Source: Shouchella patagoniensis
GTDB lineage: Bacteria > Bacillota > Bacilli > Bacillales > Bacillaceae_D
Reading direction: 5' to 3'
Assembly: GCF_002019705.1 (NCBI RefSeq)
Contig: NZ_KV917377.1
Location: 2,292,565 to 2,356,564, forward strand
DNA length: 64,000 bases
Shown piece after piece: positions 34,588-42,144 of the stretch; the first letter of the stretch is position 1; the number at the start of each line of letters is the position of its first letter. The translations under genes were made by a program, and so were the position numbers. The notes beneath the pieces were generated by a model. The model saw only the letters and a list, made by a program, of their open reading frames with translations, was not told where the DNA came from and ran no database searches.

Positions 34588-36594
34588 ATGGATGTGAAGA
34601 AAGTTGAAGAATTAGCAATTAATACGATTCGAACATTATCGATTGATGGCATTGAAAAGGCAAACTCCGGACACCCTGGGATGCCTATGGGATCAGCCCC
34701 GATGGCGTTTAATTTGTGGAGTAATCACATGAATTACAATCCTGCAAATCCAACTTGGTCTAATCGCGATCGATTTATTTTGTCTGCAGGGCACGGCTCC
34801 ATGCTTTTGTATAGCTTGCTTCATTTAACCGGGCATGACATATCGATGGAAGATTTAAAAGCCTTTCGTCAATTAGGAAGTAAAACACCTGGCCATCCAG
34901 AGTTTGGTCATACTCCAGGTGTAGAAGCAACAACAGGCCCTCTCGGCCAAGGTCTTGCTATGGCCGTCGGTATGGCAATGGCAGAACGGCATTTAGCTGC
35001 AACTTACAATACTGAAAACTATCAGATCGTTGATCATTATACATACGCAATCTGTGGCGATGGCGATCTTATGGAAGGGGTATCTGCTGAGGCCGCCTCT
35101 CTTGCTGGTCACTTGGGCTTAAATAGACTCGTCGTCTTGTATGACTCCAACGACATTTCGCTTGACGGTGATTTGCATGAGTCTTTTTCAGAAAATGTTG
35201 TTAAACGATACGAGGCATATGGGTGGAATGTCATCTATGTAGAGGACGGAACTGATGTCGAAACTATTAATCAAGCAATTCTTAAAGCAAAGGTATCAGA
35301 TCGTCCTACATTAATTGAAGTAAAAACAATCATTGGGTTCGGATCACCAAACAAATCGGCAACAGCTGCTTCTCACGGTTCTCCTCTTGGTTCAGATGAA
35401 GTAAAGCTAACAAAAGAAGCATATAAATGGACTTTTGAAGAAGATTTTTACATCCCCGAGGAAGTGAAACGTTATTTTGCTTCTGTAAAAGAAATAGGTG
35501 AAAAAAAAGAGTCTGATTGGAACAACCTTTTTTCAGCTTATCGAAAAGATTATCCAGAGCTAGCTGCACAGTACGAGCGAGCGTATGCGGGTAAACTTCC
35601 GTTGAACTACGATCAACTCCTACCAAGCTATGAGATAAATGATCGTCTAGCTACTCGTGCTTCTTCCGGTGAAACGTTGAATGCGCTAGCAGCTAATGTG
35701 CCAGAACTATTTGGAGGTTCTGCTGATTTAGCCGGTTCCAATAAAACAACGTTACACGGCGAGGGGAATTTCAGTAAGGAAAATTATAGTGGACGCAACA
35801 TTTGGTTCGGAGTAAGGGAGTTCGCTATGGGGTGCGCCTTAAACGGTATGGCCGTTCACGGTGGGTTAAAAGTGTTTGGCGGTACATTCTTTGTGTTCTC
35901 TGACTATTTACGTCCCGCTATCCGCATATCGGCATTAATGGGTGTCCCTGTTACGTACGTATTAACACACGATAGTATCGCTGTTGGTGAAGACGGACCG
36001 ACTCATGAGCCCATTGAACAGCTAGCAGCTTTACGAGCGATGCCTGGTATCTCTATTATTCGCCCCGGGGATGCCAATGAAGTAGTCGCAGCTTGGAGAT
36101 TAGCCTTAGAATCGACAAATCAACCAACAGCGCTTGTCTTAAGCCGTCAAGACATAGATACACAGGGAACCACTTACAACACGGCATATGATGGCGTGAA
36201 GAAGGGAGCTTACGTCATCTTAGAAGCAAAACGAAAGCCCGACATCATTCTTCTTGCTACAGGCTCTGAATTAGAACTTGCGATGAATGCACAGGTCGAA
36301 TTACAAAAAGAGAACATAGAAGCGTCAGTTGTGAGTATGCCAAGCTGGGACCGATTTGAAGCACAATCAGAAGAGTATAAAACATCGGTTCTCCCTAAAG
36401 ATGTAAAAGCTCGTCTAGCAATTGAAATGGGGTCATCACTCGGCTGGTCAAAGTATGTGGGGGATCAGGGAGATGCACTCACCATCGATACTTTTGGCGC
36501 ATCCGGAAATGGAAAAGATTTAATGGAACGTTTCGGCTTTTCAGTAGCCAATGTTGTGAAGCATGCAAAAAAATTAATACCGAATGCAACGTAA
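34588..36594 (+). CDS. tkt: Transketolase
   Basis: 668 residues from ATG 34588, after AAAGGTGATGG; the frame extends 26 codons further upstream without a better site. [16 protein letters not shown], the thiamine diphosphate motif [14 protein letters not shown] near 152, and GVREFAMG with [22 protein letters not shown] are complete transketolase signatures. It moves two-carbon units between ketose and aldose phosphates. Here it would use erythrose 4-phosphate made by the divergent operon, giving fructose 6-phosphate or sedoheptulose 7-phosphate. It is probably a second, inducible copy. Confidence 0.95.
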   Translation: MDVKKVEELAINTIRTLSIDGIEKANSGHPGMPMGSAPMAFNLWSNHMNYNPANPTWSNRDRFILSAGHGSMLLYSLLHLTGHDISMEDLKAFRQLGSKTPGHPEFGHTPGVEATTGPLGQGLAMAVGMAMAERHLAATYNTENYQIVDHYTYAICGDGDLMEGVSAEAASLAGHLGLNRLVVLYDSNDISLDGDLHESFSENVVKRYEAYGWNVIYVEDGTDVETINQAILKAKVSDRPTLIEVKTIIGFGSPNKSATAASHGSPLGSDEVKLTKEAYKWTFEEDFYIPEEVKRYFASVKEIGEKKESDWNNLFSAYRKDYPELAAQYERAYAGKLPLNYDQLLPSYEINDRLATRASSGETLNALAANVPELFGGSADLAGSNKTTLHGEGNFSKENYSGRNIWFGVREFAMGCALNGMAVHGGLKVFGGTFFVFSDYLRPAIRISALMGVPVTYVLTHDSIAVGEDGPTHEPIEQLAALRAMPGISIIRPGDANEVVAAWRLALESTNQPTALVLSRQDIDTQGTTYNTAYDGVKKGAYVILEAKRKPDIILLATGSELELAMNAQVELQKENIEASVVSMPSWDRFEAQSEEYKTSVLPKDVKARLAIEMGSSLGWSKYVGDQGDALTIDTFGASGNGKDLMERFGFSVANVVKHAKKLIPNAT

Positions 36595-37080
36595 AATAAT
36601 GAGAGGGATTAGTTGATATTAGAATTGCCCTCTTCATTCCAATTAAGTTTCAGATATTTGCATAAAAATAAAAAGCACATGCGGGGGAAGTGAACCGAAA
36701 AAGGTAGACATTTATAGTTAAATAGCTAATAAGGATTGAGCCTTATATTCTCTCGTGCTCAATCCTTTTTGTTTTTCTTTAACTATTAAATGACGCATGA
36801 TTTTGTGGTTAATGAGATCCCTCTTATGTTTTCGACAATACCCCATCGCTCTCTGTGTCATGAATGACTTCCTTCACATGACTATATTTATCTGTATGAT
36901 GGGCTTGCTTTATCCAATAACAACTAGCGCTTTTCCTTTCGTTAGAATTGTTCATCTCCATTTAATACGTCCTATATTTCATCGTATACATAGTCATTTT
37001 AGTTTTTCTATGTATAAGAGTTAAAAAAGCATTCGGTCGCTCTTTTTCTAATAAAACCGTTATAATTAAAAGAAAAGGAG
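36595..37080. other. Intergenic region after the transketolase gene
   Basis: It holds a weak hairpin at 36602-36633 (AGAGGG / CCCTCT) and the strong terminator at 36731-36772. The remaining 300 bases on both strands show only short AT-rich frames without ribosome sites. A small segment near 36680-36720 has an unusual GC-rich patch of unknown meaning. Confidence 0.5.
36731..36772 (+). terminator. Rho-independent terminator
   Basis: AAGGATTGAGC (36731-36741) pairs perfectly with 36757-36767, followed by a T-rich run. It ends the transketolase transcript. Confidence 0.85.
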
Positions 37081-37089
37081 TTGTTTTAT

Positions 37090-37551
37090 ATGAATCGTAC
37101 ATTGAAAGCGTTTAACCAAACAATTGAAGACATCTCAGTTTTAAAAACATACGATGAAGCGATTTTGCTTACACCTATCACTGAGGGAAAATGGTCGATT
37201 CGCGAAATCGTTGCCCACCTCTACAACTGGGACAAATACAATGCTGAAAAAATGGTTCCGTTCATGGAAGACGGTGCGAAGTTGTCTAACTTTCCAGACC
37301 ACGACACGCACAATGCCGCCGGTTTACGTGCACTTGAAAGCAAATCAGCTCATGAAATCATCGACTTGTTTGTCCAGATGCGCACCCATTTGATCGCTCG
37401 CCTTGCACAAGTGGACAAGCAAGCCCGCTTTACGATCGGCGGAGGCAAACGTGCCTTTTCTGCAGAAAGTTTTGCAAAACTATTCGTCCGCCACGACGGC
37501 GAACATATACCGCAGATTAACGCGAAGTTGGAAGGCTCAAATCCTCGATAA
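37090..37551 (+). CDS. DinB/YfiT-family protein (putative metal-dependent thiol transferase)
   Basis: 153 residues from ATG 37090, nine bases after AAAGGAG. The four-helix DinB fold is suggested by the spacing of the metal histidines: His43 in VAHLYNWDKY, and His135 and His139 in RHDGEHIPQ. B. subtilis YfiT and bacillithiol S-transferase BstA belong to this superfamily, which transfers low-molecular thiols to electrophiles. The specific reaction here is unknown. It stands alone between two terminators. Confidence 0.75.
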   Translation: MNRTLKAFNQTIEDISVLKTYDEAILLTPITEGKWSIREIVAHLYNWDKYNAEKMVPFMEDGAKLSNFPDHDTHNAAGLRALESKSAHEIIDLFVQMRTHLIARLAQVDKQARFTIGGGKRAFSAESFAKLFVRHDGEHIPQINAKLEGSNPR

Positions 37552-37594
37552 ATCATCATCGGTGCTTTTCATCACTTCATATAAGAACGTAGAA

Positions 37595-37628
37595 AAAGAT
37601 GAGCGTGGTCGCGCTCATCTTTGCCTTT
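37595..37628 (+). terminator. Rho-independent terminator after the DinB gene
   Basis: AAAGATGAGCG (37595-37605) pairs with CGCTCATCTTT (37612-37622), followed by a pyrimidine-rich tail. Confidence 0.8.
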
Positions 37629-37735
37629 CTATCAACTTAACGTCATGAGGTATCTTTAATCTATTTATATCACGTAACGTACCGTTAATGCTCCTAATCA
37701 CAAGAAAACGACACAAAGCACAAATGGACTGTTTC

Positions 37736-37876
37736 TTATGTTTTGAGAACATCCTGTTTATCACAAGAAAAACAATACAAACCTCCCTTAAGCATGACAC
37801 CATTTAAAAACCCATCTATGCAGTATATCTTCTTCTTGCAATTCCTGCATTGCCCTACGAACTCCTCCATCCCCAT
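37736..37876 (-). CDS. Small zinc-ribbon protein, 46 residues
   Basis: From ATG 37876, or from ATG 37870 two codons later, the frame reads MGMEEFVGQCRNCKKKIYCI then DGFLNGVMLKGGLYCFSCDK and ends DVLKT. Two Cys-x2-Cys pairs (CRNC and CFSC) about 22 residues apart form a zinc-ribbon pattern, which is unlikely by chance. GAGGGTGA lies just upstream of the first ATG. Nothing nearby suggests a role; small zinc ribbons of this kind are frequent single genes in Bacillaceae. I do not recognise a named family. Confidence 0.6.
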   Translation of the reverse strand: MGMEEFVGQCRNCKKKIYCIDGFLNGVMLKGGLYCFSCDKQDVLKT

Positions 37877-37978
37877 TCACCCTCACTTGAAACATGTTGG
37901 TTCGCCGATGCATTTCTACTGTTCTTACGTATTAAAAACGTATATCGAATCCTAGTACCTGTTTCTTCTATAAAAGTT

Positions 37979-38002
37979 AAAAAAAGCGCTAACAAAAGCG
38001 CC
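37979..38002 (-). terminator. Rho-independent terminator of the LXG locus
   Basis: On the minus strand GCGCT pairs with AGCGC across six bases and is followed by seven T. It lies 45 bases after the last gene of the effector locus. Confidence 0.75.
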
Positions 38003-38047
38003 GTACCGTTCGTAATCGTCAAGTAATGATTGATAAACGCTTATCTC

Positions 38048-38431
38048 TTATTTATTTCGTTCTCGTTCTAGTACATTTTCTAATCCAGCTTGGGCATTGT
38101 TTAAATTGATAAATTGCCATGTAAGGACATCCTGTCGTTCATCTATTTTTCTTTCTGTTCGCTCAATCGCATCCCCTACAGAGTCCAGCAATTCTTGGTA
38201 TGGAGTAACGACTTCTGTGTCACGTAAGTCCTCAAACTGATCCGCCTGCTTGCCACCCCAAGTGGCTTGCGTTAGCACAGGTTCTTTGAATTTCGTACTA
38301 GCATGACTCATAATGCTTTCCTGACCAATCAAACGAGCTCTGCATGATTGTAAACGTCTAATGCGCTCTTGCTCTTCAGCGATTCCATTTTCAAGTGTCG
38401 TTATTCGCTGCCGGAATATTTCTTCAGACAT
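38048..38431 (-). CDS. WXG100-like helical protein (YwqH/DUF5082 type)
   Basis: 127 residues, nearly all helical. A first coiled-coil helix (FRQRITTLENGIAEEQERIRRLQ) leads to TWGGKQADQFEDLRD near residue 57, a W-x-G turn, and a second long helix with a C-terminal REDVLTWQ-like charged stretch. This is the shape of the small LXG-associated proteins that bind the effector N-terminus and guide it to the type VII secretion machine. The ATG has AAAGGAGG upstream. Unusually it is the last gene of the locus, separated from the LXG gene by the membrane-protein array. Confidence 0.65.
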   Translation of the reverse strand: MSEEIFRQRITTLENGIAEEQERIRRLQSCRARLIGQESIMSHASTKFKEPVLTQATWGGKQADQFEDLRDTEVVTPYQELLDSVGDAIERTERKIDERQDVLTWQFINLNNAQAGLENVLERERNK

Positions 38432-38470
38432 AACACATCCTCCTTTACCCGTTATCCATTTTTATCAAAG

Positions 38471-39277
38471 TTAAGAAACCGTTAAACTCGTTTGGAAGAA
38501 GACTTGACTTAGTTCAAGCCACTCTTTTTTTGATTTCTTCGAGATCTTCACTTGCTGTTGGTCATTTTCTAGTTCATAGACGACAATCCAAATCCCGTTT
38601 GGGGTCGGCAGAAAAAAGAAAATATCATTCATATACATGCCCTCGTTTGTTCCTGTAATGACGAAAGAGCTTCCGTTTTTTAACGTCCAATCATGAGCCG
38701 ATAAACCGAAAACAAACTCATTAAAACCCAACAGTTCTTCTTCATTTAATAAGAATGCCAAGTCTTGTCGCAATTGATCTACCTGTTCTGGTTCAGTCAA
38801 CTGGTCAAATTGTTCAGGCGTTAAGACAAACTCCTGTTCCACCACACCCTCTGACGTAAAACCAAAGAACGCATCAACTTCTCCCTGCGTATCTTTTGTT
38901 TCGATCCGTCCGAAGATATGAATGACATCGTTGATGACCTGATGGTATAACCAATACGCATCACTTAGTTGATGGAACAAAAGAGACCGTCCATTCTCCC
39001 TATCTACAAACCTTACCATATAAGCTGAATCTGCATAATCATGAACAAAGGCAATCAATTCATCTGTTAAAGGAATGTCGTCTTTCGCTGCTTTGCTAGT
39101 GTCCCAAAGTCCTTTTAACATTAATTGGTGGGCTGCGCCTTCCATCACCGTATCCCAACCTTCAGGTGACTTTTCCCCAAGCAAGCTTTCCCCAAGTCCC
39201 CTTGCCATCTCATGGTGCCCACACATACTTAGCAAACATACTAACTCTTCCGTTGAGCAGTTCAACAATGGTTGCAT
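38471..39277 (-). CDS. Unknown soluble protein of the LXG locus
   Basis: 268 residues from ATG 39277, nine bases after AAAGGAG. It begins MQPLLNCSTEELVCLLSMCGH, followed by a helical part, then a beta-rich C-terminal half (RFVDRENGRSLLFHQLSDAYW, WTLKNGSSFVITGTNEGMY, NGIWIVVYELENDQQQVKIS). The layout of an alpha N-terminus and an antiparallel sheet recalls ESX secretion-associated chaperones such as EspG, but this is only a likeness. There is no signal peptide or membrane segment. It lies between a decayed array gene and the WXG-like gene. Confidence 0.5.
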   Translation of the reverse strand: MQPLLNCSTEELVCLLSMCGHHEMARGLGESLLGEKSPEGWDTVMEGAAHQLMLKGLWDTSKAAKDDIPLTDELIAFVHDYADSAYMVRFVDRENGRSLLFHQLSDAYWLYHQVINDVIHIFGRIETKDTQGEVDAFFGFTSEGVVEQEFVLTPEQFDQLTEPEQVDQLRQDLAFLLNEEELLGFNEFVFGLSAHDWTLKNGSSFVITGTNEGMYMNDIFFFLPTPNGIWIVVYELENDQQQVKISKKSKKEWLELSQVFFQTSLTVS

Positions 39278-39301
39278 TTTCTCAACTCCTTTATTTAACA
39301 A

Positions 39302-39412
39302 TTATTCCGGAAAAACCTCACCAAGTAAAGGCAAAACAACGCCAATTAAGAGAAAAAAAGTAAAAATGATCAAAAAACAATAAGAAAAAAGCAATGTTTT
39401 TATGAAATGACC
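39302..39412 (-). pseudogene. C-terminal remnant of a type-B array protein
   Basis: A 36-codon stretch ending at TAA 39302 reads GHFIKTLLFSYC and then a hydrophobic helix ending IGVVLPLLGEVFPE. It aligns with the last third of the type-B proteins at 40165 and 41245 (GFLKTRVYYGFG ... LGVIMPVVDAFFPE). A TGA directly precedes it and the first two membrane helices are missing. It is a truncated eighth member of the array. Confidence 0.7.
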
Positions 39413-39568
39413 TCAATCACTCAAAAAACCTCTTTAGATGGCCCCTCCATTCTACTACCTGCAGGAAAGAAGCTTGCACTCCATAGAACCCGAGTTGGTC
39501 ATTGTGTTTAAACTCTAATCCTATTTCACGATTGTTTCTTTTTACGATTTATTGATCATCATGTTTCA

Positions 39569-39952
39569 TTAAAAACCAAGCCAATCGTACAAACCAATTC
39601 GTTCAAGCAAAGGGTTCACAACCCCAAACAAAAGAATAAACGAAACAACGATTCCAACCCCGTAATAGACTTTCTGTTTGATCACCCCATGTTCCTGTGA
39701 ACATTTCACATAAGCGAATAAAGCTACGCTGATCATTGTCCAAAAAATAAAGTTAAACAAACGATCAATCAAATGAGGTGGATTCTTCGTTCGATAACCT
39801 TCTAAATAAGAAGAATAACTCGAGGGATGCCCAAAAAGTAGGAGTACACCAGCATGCATGAACTGAATCGTTACACAAAATCCAAAAAATAAAAAAACAA
39901 TTGAAAACAGCTCGTTCACCCTTTTCACACCCACTCTAATAACTTGTTTCAT
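39569..39952 (-). CDS. Type-A three-helix membrane protein (putative immunity protein, copy 6)
   Basis: 127 residues as annotated from ATG 39952, although no good ribosome site precedes it and GTG starts 7-12 codons later are possible. Three membrane helices: VTIQFMHAGVLLLFG, FIFWTMISVALFAYV, and VVSFILLFGVVNPLL. The A-type marks are GHPSSYSSYLEGYRTKNPP after helix 1 and the C-terminal IGLYDWLGF. It is homologous to the copies at 40510 and 41712. No enzyme motif is visible. A role protecting the membrane from the LXG protein is inferred from the setting. Confidence 0.65.
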   Translation of the reverse strand: MKQVIRVGVKRVNELFSIVFLFFGFCVTIQFMHAGVLLLFGHPSSYSSYLEGYRTKNPPHLIDRLFNFIFWTMISVALFAYVKCSQEHGVIKQKVYYGVGIVVSFILLFGVVNPLLERIGLYDWLGF

Positions 39953-40005
39953 CAGCTATTTTAAGACAGTATCCTTCTTACAGATTGAAAAAGCTCAGGT
40001 CAAAT

Positions 40006-40156
40006 TCAAGCCGCAATTGGTAAGATGACTCCTATTAAGAAAATTTTTTTGTGTAAGACCCCTCAAGGTATTCTCGTAAATGGACGGATTACTAAATATC
40101 CATAATAAACTTGTGTGCGTGATTCGGAGCAATCCCGATGATTACAACAAAAACAT
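40006..40156 (-). pseudogene. Decayed type-B array gene with an internal deletion
   Basis: From ATG 40156 the remains of helix 1 and the loop can be read (SLLWIFSNPSIYENTLRGLTQKN, like GLLWVFGYPSIYATYLAGFHTKK) with an early stop. After a jump and frame change the end reads FLIGVILPIAA before TGA 40006, matching the type-B C-terminus. The middle helix is gone. It lies where the A-B-B pattern predicts a second B copy. Confidence 0.7.
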
Positions 40157-40164
40157 GCTTTTGC

Positions 40165-40479
40165 CTACTCAGGAAAAAAAGCATCAACAACAGGCATAAT
40201 TACACCCAAAAATAAGAAAAAGGCAATAACGTATCCAAATCCATAGTAGACTCTTGTTTTTAAGAAACCATTATTTTTTGCCACTCTTATAAATGTCAAA
40301 TAAGCGACACTAATAAATAACCAAAAAATGAGGTTAAAGAAATAGTCAAACCACTTATCTGGTTTTTTTGTATGAAATCCTGCTAGATAAGTCGCATAGA
40401 TGGATGGATAACCAAACACCCATAACAACCCACCATTTAACAGTTGTACAATCCCGATGATTCCAATAAAAATAAACAT
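40165..40479 (-). CDS. Type-B three-helix membrane protein (copy 5)
   Basis: 104 residues from ATG 40479, with GGAGTG at normal spacing; an upstream ATG at 40500 lacks this. Helix 1 ends VQLLNGGLLWVFG, followed by YPSIYATYLAGFHTKKPDKW, a second helix NLIFWLFISVAYLTFI and a third with LGVIMPVVDAFFPE at the C-terminus. The B-type end FPE and the GYPS/GFPS loop separate it from type A. It follows the A-type copy at 40510 by about 30 bases. Function is unknown beyond the proposed immunity role. Confidence 0.68.
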   Translation of the reverse strand: MFIFIGIIGIVQLLNGGLLWVFGYPSIYATYLAGFHTKKPDKWFDYFFNLIFWLFISVAYLTFIRVAKNNGFLKTRVYYGFGYVIAFFLFLGVIMPVVDAFFPE

Positions 40480-40509
40480 TTTCTCACTCCAAAGATACAT
40501 TACACCACA

Positions 40510-40863
40510 TTACCCCAACCCAATCCAATCATAGAAACCAATTTCATCTAAATACGGGTTAATAAAGCCAAATATGATAATAAAGGAAAGAAAGGTACAG
40601 CTCCCATAAAGGAGCTTCGTTTTAAAGAAACCAAACTTGCTCGAACATTTGACATATCCGATATATGCAATACTGATCATCAGCCAGAAGATGATGTTAA
40701 AAATATGGTCTGATACCTTATTTGGTTTTTTCGTATGGAACCCTTTTAGATAATTTGAATATACGGACGGATGCCCAAATAAAAACAACATGCATGCCTG
40801 TAGAAATTGTATTGTAATGCTAAACCAAACGATAATGAATAAAATAAATCCGATTGAAGACAC
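40510..40863 (-). CDS. Type-A three-helix membrane protein (copy 4)
   Basis: 117 residues from GTG 40863. The upstream GGAGTGTAGAAT closely matches the GGAGTGTAGACA before the copy at 41712, so duplication included the ribosome site. Helices: SIGFILFIIVWFSITIQFLQA, FNIIFWLMISIAYIGYV, and SFIIIFGFINPYL. Loop GHPSVYSNYLKGFHTKKPNK and C-terminal IGFYDWIGLG are A-type. It is the closest relative of copy 1, which lies beside the LXG gene. Confidence 0.7.
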   Translation of the reverse strand: MSSIGFILFIIVWFSITIQFLQACMLFLFGHPSVYSNYLKGFHTKKPNKVSDHIFNIIFWLMISIAYIGYVKCSSKFGFFKTKLLYGSCTFLSFIIIFGFINPYLDEIGFYDWIGLG

Positions 40864-40905
40864 ATTCTACACTCCACATTCAATAACTTTAAACTTCGTT
40901 AACCC

Positions 40906-41232
40906 TTATGGAATAATGGCAGCTAAAATCGGGATAACGACCAACATAAATACAAGAAACGCCACAATCAAACCGATCCCATAATATAGTTTTGTTTTCC
41001 AAAAGCTATGCTTACTAGCAAGCTTTTTCATTGAAAAATAAGCGCCGCTCATTAATACCCAGAAGAGTACATTGAACAGGTATTCATGCCATTGCTCAGG
41101 CTTTTTCGTATAAAAACCTTCTAGGTACTTTGAGTACATAGAAGGAAAGCCCATCAACCACAGGAAGCCACCATTCATAAATTGAATTGCCCCTGCGAAG
41201 AGGATTGCTGCATAAATTGCATCTGTTAACAC
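40906..41232 (-). CDS. Type-B three-helix membrane protein (copy 3)
   Basis: 108 residues from GTG 41232, preceded by AAGGAG that overlaps the end of copy 2. Helix 1 ends IQFMNGGFLWLMG, loop FPSMYSKYLEGFYTKKPEQW, helix 2 FNVLFWVLMSGAYFS, helix 3 LIVAFLVFMLVVIPIL, ending AAIIP. It lacks the final PE of other B copies. Two B copies in a row (copies 2 and 3) follow one A copy, the first of the A-B-B units. Confidence 0.68.
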   Translation of the reverse strand: MLTDAIYAAILFAGAIQFMNGGFLWLMGFPSMYSKYLEGFYTKKPEQWHEYLFNVLFWVLMSGAYFSMKKLASKHSFWKTKLYYGIGLIVAFLVFMLVVIPILAAIIP

Positions 41233-41561
41233 TGCGATATCTCCTTATTCCGGGAAGATCCCATCCAAGATAGGTAGAATGACAAGGATAAAGAAAAAGA
41301 CGAGAATACCACACCAAGCCCATAAATAAGCTTCGTTTTAATGAAACCATATTTCCTAGATACCTTACGATAAGAAAAATAAGCTAAACTAATAAAAATC
41401 CAAAAGATTATATTGAAAATATGGGCAGGCCATCTCTTTGGATTCTTTGTGTAAAACCCTTCAAGGTAAGTACCATAAATAGAGGGGTAACCAAAAATCC
41501 ATAAAACACCTGCATTCATAAATTGAACGCCCGCAACTGCACCAATTAATGGAAAAATCAT
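41226..41561 (-). CDS. Type-B three-helix membrane protein (copy 2), frameshifted at its C-terminus
   Basis: From ATG 41561 (AGGGATTG upstream) the first 85 residues match type B: VQFMNAGVLWIFG, YPSIYGTYLEGFYTKNPKRW, NIIFWIFISLAYFSY. Then the frame reads SSFSLSLSFYLSWMGSSRNKE and runs past the usual end into the start of copy 3. If a run of five T near 41304-41310 had six T, the frame would continue FFFILVILPILDGIFPE to TAA 41245, the expected B-type end. So one base is missing, either by mutation, by slippage at a T-tract, or by sequencing error. Confidence 0.65.
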   Translation of the reverse strand: MIFPLIGAVAGVQFMNAGVLWIFGYPSIYGTYLEGFYTKNPKRWPAHIFNIIFWIFISLAYFSYRKVSRKYGFIKTKLIYGLGVVFSSFSLSLSFYLSWMGSSRNKEISQC

Positions 41562-41711
41562 TTCAATCCCTCGATTACTTACTACTATTTTTTTAAACAG
41601 AGCATTCTCGCGAAGTGGCGTGCTGCATAGACAACATATTAACCCTGCTGGAATAAACTACTTTTATTGTATTTCTTGAAAAAAGCAATCTTGGATAATC
41701 GAAAAATATTA

Positions 41712-42062
41712 CTAATGTCCAATCCATTCAAAGAATCCAATTTCACCTAAATAAGGATTAATAAAACCAAAAACAATGATAAAGGATACGATAATCCCAA
41801 TAAAATAGAGTAGTTTTGTTATAAAGAATCCGAATCTACTTGATAACTTTACATAACTGAAATATGCAACACTAATCATCAACCAAAAAACAATATTAAA
41901 AATATATTCATGTAACTTCTTGGGGTTTCTTGTAAGAAACCCCTTCAAATATGAAGAATAGATAGAAGGGTGTCCTAACAAAAGCAATAAGCACGCCTGC
42001 ATAAATTGAATCGTTACACTTAACCATAAGATAAAATACAAAATAAACCCAATTGAACCCAT
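41712..42062 (-). CDS. Type-A three-helix membrane protein (copy 1, next to the LXG gene)
   Basis: 116 residues from ATG 42062, behind GAGGAGTGTAGA. Helices SIGFILYFILWLSVTIQFMQA, FNIVFWLMISVAYFSYV, and IIVSFIIVFGFINPYL. Loop GHPSIYSSYLKGFLTRNPKK and C-terminal IGFFEWIGH are A-type. As the first gene after the LXG protein it is the best candidate for the cognate immunity protein. Known immunity proteins to membrane-acting LXG toxins are also integral membrane proteins, though of other families. Confidence 0.7.
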   Translation of the reverse strand: MGSIGFILYFILWLSVTIQFMQACLLLLLGHPSIYSSYLKGFLTRNPKKLHEYIFNIVFWLMISVAYFSYVKLSSRFGFFITKLLYFIGIIVSFIIVFGFINPYLGEIGFFEWIGH

Positions 42063-42144
42063 TGTCTACACTCCTCAAACCCAGACAGCAATGAGATTTC
42101 ACACATGTGATTAGACTTTGTCTGTTAAAGATAACCTTACTTTT

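Noticed and set aside
36660-36780. Possible insertion-sequence end near the transketolase terminator
   Set aside because: No matching inverted terminal repeat, target duplication or transposase frame was found.
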